Assembly (NCBI RefSeq): GCF_050943825.1
Contig: NZ_JBMNPX010000004.1
Location: 1-64,000, forward strand
Direction of reading: 5' to 3'
DNA length: 64,000 nt
Origin: Pseudoflavonifractor sp050943825
GTDB lineage: Bacteria > Bacillota > Clostridia > Oscillospirales > Oscillospiraceae
Shown: positions 61,005 to 64,000 of the stretch, piece after piece
Numbering within the stretch: position 1 is the first letter of the stretch
How the letters are laid out: every line of letters begins with the position of its first letter
Made by a program: the position numbers and the translations under genes
The notes under the pieces: model-generated
Databases searched by the model: none
Told to the model about the DNA's origin: nothing
The model's input: only the letters and a program-made list of their open reading frames with translations

Positions 61005-61688
61005 TTACCAGCCCCGGCGAACCGCCTCGTCCACGATCTCAGCGGCGGCGCGGGTGCCCTGACGGGTGACGCCGGCCTCATAGTAGGCCATGAAGTCCTC
61101 CAGGGTACGGATGCCGCCGGCAGCCTTGACCTGGATCTTGGGGTCGGTGTGGGCCCGCATCAGCTTCACGTCCTCCAGCTTGGCGCCGGTGGGGGTGTAG
61201 CCGGTGGAGGTCTTGACGAAGTCCACGCCGGCGGCGTTGGAGATCTCGCAGCACTTGATAATCTCCTCGGGGGTGAGGAAATAGTTCTCAAAGATAACCT
61301 TCACGATGACGTTGCGCTTGTGGCAGGCTTCCACGATGGCGTCCAGCTCGGCCTTGGCGTAGTCATACATGCCGGAGCGGACCAGGCCGATGGGAAGCAC
61401 GGTGTCCAGCTCCTCGGCGCCGTCGTCGATGTTGGCCAGAGCCTCGGCCACCTTCATCTTGGTGGTGCTGTTGCCGTGGGGGAAGGCGGCGGAACCGCCA
61501 ACCTTAACGCCGGTGCCCTGAAGGCGCTTGGCGCAGTAGGCCACGTCGTAGCCCTTGGCACAGACAGACGCCATCTTGTACTTGATGGCCTGGTCAATGA
61601 GCTGGTCGATATCGTCCCGGGTAAACTGAGGCTGGAGCAGGGAGATGTCCATCATCCCGGCGATCTGGGCGGCAGTAAGCTGACTCAT
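61005..61688 (-). CDS. deoC: Deoxyribose-phosphate aldolase, cytosolic form
   Basis: The 227-residue aldolase has the full DERA set: EELDTVLPIG (Asp), VDFVKTSTGYTP (Schiff-base Lys) and VKAAGGIRTLEDF (second Lys). It lacks the N-terminal targeting helix and the Fe-S tail of the microcompartment DERA, so it should stay in the cytosol or work on another substrate. AGGAGGAACATACATC precedes the ATG. It lies between the D-2-hydroxyacid dehydrogenase and the polyol dehydrogenase. Confidence 0.93.
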   Translation of the reverse strand: MSQLTAAQIAGMMDISLLQPQFTRDDIDQLIDQAIKYKMASVCAKGYDVAYCAKRLQGTGVKVGGSAAFPHGNSTTKMKVAEALANIDDGAEELDTVLPIGLVRSGMYDYAKAELDAIVEACHKRNVIVKVIFENYFLTPEEIIKCCEISNAAGVDFVKTSTGYTPTGAKLEDVKLMRAHTDPKIQVKAAGGIRTLEDFMAYYEAGVTRQGTRAAAEIVDEAVRRGW

Positions 61689-61738
61689 GATGTATGTTCC
61701 TCCTTACATATGTCCGGTACTGATACTTCCTGAGAGAT

Positions 61739-62782
61739 TCAGAATTTATTGAACCAGAACTTGGGCATCCGGCCCTCTTTGATGTAGCCGTAGACCTCGT
61801 CGCAGGCGATGGTGGCGCCGATGATGGCGGCCTGCTTGGAGGCGCCGCCCAGGTGAGGCGTGGCGGTGACGTTCTCCAGCTCGTAGAGCTTGGAGGTCGC
61901 CTTGGGAGGCTCATCCTCGAACACGTCCAGACCGGCGCCGCCCAGGCGGCCCTCCTTCAGGGCGGCGTACAGGGCGTCATAGTCCACCAGCTGGGGACGG
62001 GCGGTGTTGATGAGGATGGCGCCGGGCTTCATCAGGGCGATCTTCTCGGCGCTGATCATGCCGGCAGTCTCCTTGGTGTACTTGGTGTGGAGGGAGATGT
62101 AATCACTCTGGGAGAGAACGGTGTCCAGGTCGGTGAAGACGTAGTCGGGATACTGGGCCCGGACTGCCTCGGGGATGTAGGGATCGTAGATGAGCACCTT
62201 GCTGCCGAAGCCGTTGTGCATGATCTTGGCCACCTTGCTGCCGATGGCGCCGAAGCCCACCAGGCCCAGGGTGCCGCAGGAGCACTCATTGCCCACATGC
62301 TCGTTGGCATACAGGTCGCCGCGCCACTGGTTCTGATAGCGCAGGCAGTAGTGGCTGTAGGCGATGTTGCGGCTGACCGACATGATGAGACCCACGGCGA
62401 ACTCGGCCACAGCGCCGGAGTTACGGCCGGGTGCGTAGATGACGGGAATCTTCCGCTCGGTGCAGGCGGCGGTGTTCACGTTCACCGGGCCGCCGCGGCC
62501 CAGGGCGATGACCTTCAGGTTGGGCGCGTTGTCGATAACCTTCTTGGTAATGCAGCCGGTGTGGGTCAGGATAATCTCTGCATCCTTCACCAGGTCCAGC
62601 AGTTCCTCATCAGTGCCGGAGTACTCAGCGACCTCGTCGTTGGACTCCATGGGAACCACGGGCCACTGCAGCTGGTGAGCAGCGTACTCAAAGGTCATGC
62701 CGCTGTCTGCAAAGCGCTTCTCGAATGCCTCTTTCCAAATTTCGTTGGTAATAAAACGGTCACCTAACAGCAGGACTTTCAT
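61739..62782 (-). CDS. D-isomer-specific 2-hydroxyacid dehydrogenase
   Basis: The 347-residue NAD-dependent enzyme has a Rossmann site LGLVGFGAIGSKVAKIM, a catalytic Arg region INTARPQLVDYDAL and the catalytic His in ATPHLGGASKQAA. The usual ARG-x-LVD is ARPQLVD here. It is the first gene of the operon. AAGGAG stands 8 bases before the chosen ATG. It may act on a 2-keto or 2-hydroxy acid derived from the same sugar, or serve as a redox valve; the substrate is unknown. Confidence 0.88.
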   Translation of the reverse strand: MKVLLLGDRFITNEIWKEAFEKRFADSGMTFEYAAHQLQWPVVPMESNDEVAEYSGTDEELLDLVKDAEIILTHTGCITKKVIDNAPNLKVIALGRGGPVNVNTAACTERKIPVIYAPGRNSGAVAEFAVGLIMSVSRNIAYSHYCLRYQNQWRGDLYANEHVGNECSCGTLGLVGFGAIGSKVAKIMHNGFGSKVLIYDPYIPEAVRAQYPDYVFTDLDTVLSQSDYISLHTKYTKETAGMISAEKIALMKPGAILINTARPQLVDYDALYAALKEGRLGGAGLDVFEDEPPKATSKLYELENVTATPHLGGASKQAAIIGATIACDEVYGYIKEGRMPKFWFNKF

Positions 62783-62876
62783 CTTGACCACTCCTTATTC
62801 GGCTCTCATCGAGCTTGTCATTCTCTACAAAAAATTCTATGTTTTTGCCCCCTTCTTATATAGAAAAATCATGTGG

Positions 62877-62905
62877 TTTTTAGGATTTTTATCGTCAGTT
62901 GTCAA
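62877..62905 (-). promoter_or_regulatory. Probable promoter of the polyol PTS operon
   Basis: On the minus strand a perfect TTGACA (62905-62900) is followed after 17 bases by TAAAAA (62882-62877), a weak -10. A second AT-rich site TATATAAG lies further downstream near 62856-62863. The leader to the first gene is about 90 bases. Confidence 0.5.
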
Positions 62906-62975
62906 ACTGAATAAATTATTTTACATGGCCCCATCCCCTTTTGTGCGATTTGATTTTTCCTTGCGTACCAATGGA

Positions 62976-63010
62976 AAGAGGCCTCTGCCGTGTCCCGGCG
63001 GAGGCCTCTT
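62976..63010. terminator. Terminator after the PHP phosphatase gene
   Basis: AAGAGGCCTCTGCCG pairs with CGGCGGAGGCCTCTT (one mismatch). On the minus strand it is followed by TCC, so the signal is stronger in the plus direction (TTTTGTGTTT), but it sits 22 bases after the stop codon of the minus-strand gene. Confidence 0.65.
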
Positions 63011-63031
63011 TTGTGTTTGTGTGTCCTCACC

Positions 63032-63835
63032 TTACAATTTTACAAAACAGGGTTTTCTGTGGCGGTAGACTACACAGTAATCCCAGCCCAGATCACGCAG
63101 AAACTGGTACCCCTCGTTCAGATGGTCTCCCACCCATTTGACCTGATGGGCGTCGGACCCAACGGTGATGAATTCTCCCCCCAGCTCCCGGTAGCGGCGG
63201 AGGATGGCCGCCGTGGGTGTGGTCCGCTCTCCCATCCCATACCTCCAGCAGGAGGTGTTGAGCTCCAGTCCCTTTCCGTCCGCCACCGCCGTGCGGAGGA
63301 TCTCGTCCACCACATCGGTGTACAGGCTGTCGCTGGGCACATAGGGCGCATAGCGGTCCAGCAGGTTGAGATGGGCCAGCACATCATAGTCCTTGAACAG
63401 GGTGATGCACAGCAGCACGTGCTCATAATACTGCCTAAAAGCCTGCTCCACACTCACCCGCTTGTCCCGGGCCAGCTCGTCAAAGGTCCGCTCCCGGGTG
63501 GAGTGGAAGGACCCCAGAATAAAGTCGTAGTCGTAGTCGCGGGCGGCAGCCTCACAGAGCGCCATGGTCTCGCCGGGCAGGATCCCCATCTCCAGTCCTC
63601 TGAATACCTCCAGCCGCCCCTCATAGTCCTGGGCCAGCCGCTCCATGGCCCTGTGATAGGCCGGGGTGGGCTGGCCGGTCCGGTGGACCGGATTGGGGTA
63701 GTCCGGATGATAGTGGTCCGTAATGGCGATGCCCCGCAGCCCCTTGCGGACCGCCTCGTCCGCCACGGCCTCCATGGGCGACTGTGAGTCAGTGGAAAAA
63801 TCAGTGTGCAGATGCATGTCATAGGGGCGGAACAT
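63032..63835 (-). CDS. PHP-domain phosphatase, HisJ-like
   Basis: The 267-residue protein has the four PHP metal motifs: DMHLHTDFS, ITDHYHPDY, GLEMGILPG with GSFHST, and VGSDAHQVKWVG. It fits the histidinol-phosphatase HisJ family, but no his genes are nearby, so another phospho-ester substrate is possible. GGGGAG precedes the ATG. It stands alone, between two intergenic regions. Confidence 0.88.
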   Translation of the reverse strand: MFRPYDMHLHTDFSTDSQSPMEAVADEAVRKGLRGIAITDHYHPDYPNPVHRTGQPTPAYHRAMERLAQDYEGRLEVFRGLEMGILPGETMALCEAAARDYDYDFILGSFHSTRERTFDELARDKRVSVEQAFRQYYEHVLLCITLFKDYDVLAHLNLLDRYAPYVPSDSLYTDVVDEILRTAVADGKGLELNTSCWRYGMGERTTPTAAILRRYRELGGEFITVGSDAHQVKWVGDHLNEGYQFLRDLGWDYCVVYRHRKPCFVKL

Positions 63836-64000
63836 CTCCCCTCACTCCTCTCATCTTTGTAAAAATGTACACTTTTTAGGAATATTATTTTCCCTCTCTC
63901 CCTGTCTTCGCAACCGGATTGCTTTCCGGCATTCCTTCCGTTATAATTGGGATATATCCCAGAAGGCGCGCGGCAGGTTTTCTATGTGTTGTTAGTATAA
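63836..64000. other. Right-end intergenic region
   Basis: No gene is seen. On the minus strand TTGCGA (63913-63908) and AATAAT (63889-63884), 18 bases apart, may be the promoter of the PHP gene. On the plus strand a TATAAT at about 63951 may belong to a gene beyond the window. Confidence 0.4.

Overview
The window reads as chromosome of a strictly anaerobic, spore-forming, GC-rich Bacillota of the Oscillospiraceae kind (Flavonifractor or Lawsonibacter-like; inferred from gene content and codon use, not from a search). The grounds are a full-length spoIIE, a desulfoferrodoxin/rubrerythrin pair, strong AGGAGG ribosome sites, a PTS with HPr and EI, and anaerobic (cbi-type) cobalamin synthesis. 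The first 1.9 kb is AT-richer and holds two small proteins of unknown role beside a tRNA-Leu(CAG).

Layout. 1-1900: AT-rich flank, tRNA-Leu and duplicated terminator hairpins. 1913-7856: galM, then a trehalose locus (treR, treP, treC and a tre-linked HPr) with two palindromic operators. 7934-9743: rubrerythrin, a duplicated 3' fragment of its gene, desulfoferrodoxin behind a 7-1-7 operator, and a lipoprotein. 9806-12169: spoIIE. 12360-15979: a corrinoid ABC importer (btuFCD-like) plus a CGGC protein, behind a cobalamin riboswitch with terminator. 16065-41895: a nearly complete cobalamin factory on the minus strand, from glutamyl-tRNA (hemA, L, B, C, D) through sirohydrochlorin, cobalt import (cbiMNQO) and cobalt insertion (cbiK) to the corrin ring and nucleotide loop. 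Riboswitches lie in front of cbiD and in front of cbiM. No ATP:corrinoid adenosyltransferase (btuR/cobA or pduO) was seen.

42174-44931: yajC, a glycerol-1-phosphate dehydrogenase, and an AraC regulator with a PocR-type sensor domain. 45031-53131: a bacterial microcompartment operon with two hexamer shell proteins, one PduT-like trimer, three vertex pentamers, PduL, PduP, PduS, two DERA-family aldolases and one unrecognised protein. 53257-55256: HPr and EI of the PTS. 55424-62782: an operon for a galactitol-family PTS (EIIA, EIIB, EIIC), a GntR/UTRA regulator, a Zn-dependent polyol dehydrogenase, a third DERA, a D-2-hydroxyacid dehydrogenase and a uroporphyrinogen-decarboxylase-like protein. 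A PHP-family phosphatase closes the window.

How it may fit together (inference): an unknown polyol or deoxy-sugar enters as a phosphate through the PTS, is oxidised, and is cleaved by DERA to glyceraldehyde 3-phosphate plus acetaldehyde. The acetaldehyde is turned inside the compartment into acetyl-CoA and acetyl phosphate. This matches the bioinformatically defined sugar-phosphate-utilising (SPU) microcompartment class. The unusual points are a DERA carrying a C-terminal 4Fe-4S motif, a PocR-type regulator lying between cobalamin genes and a microcompartment that has no visible B12 enzyme, and a corrinoid-methyltransferase-like protein inside the sugar operon.
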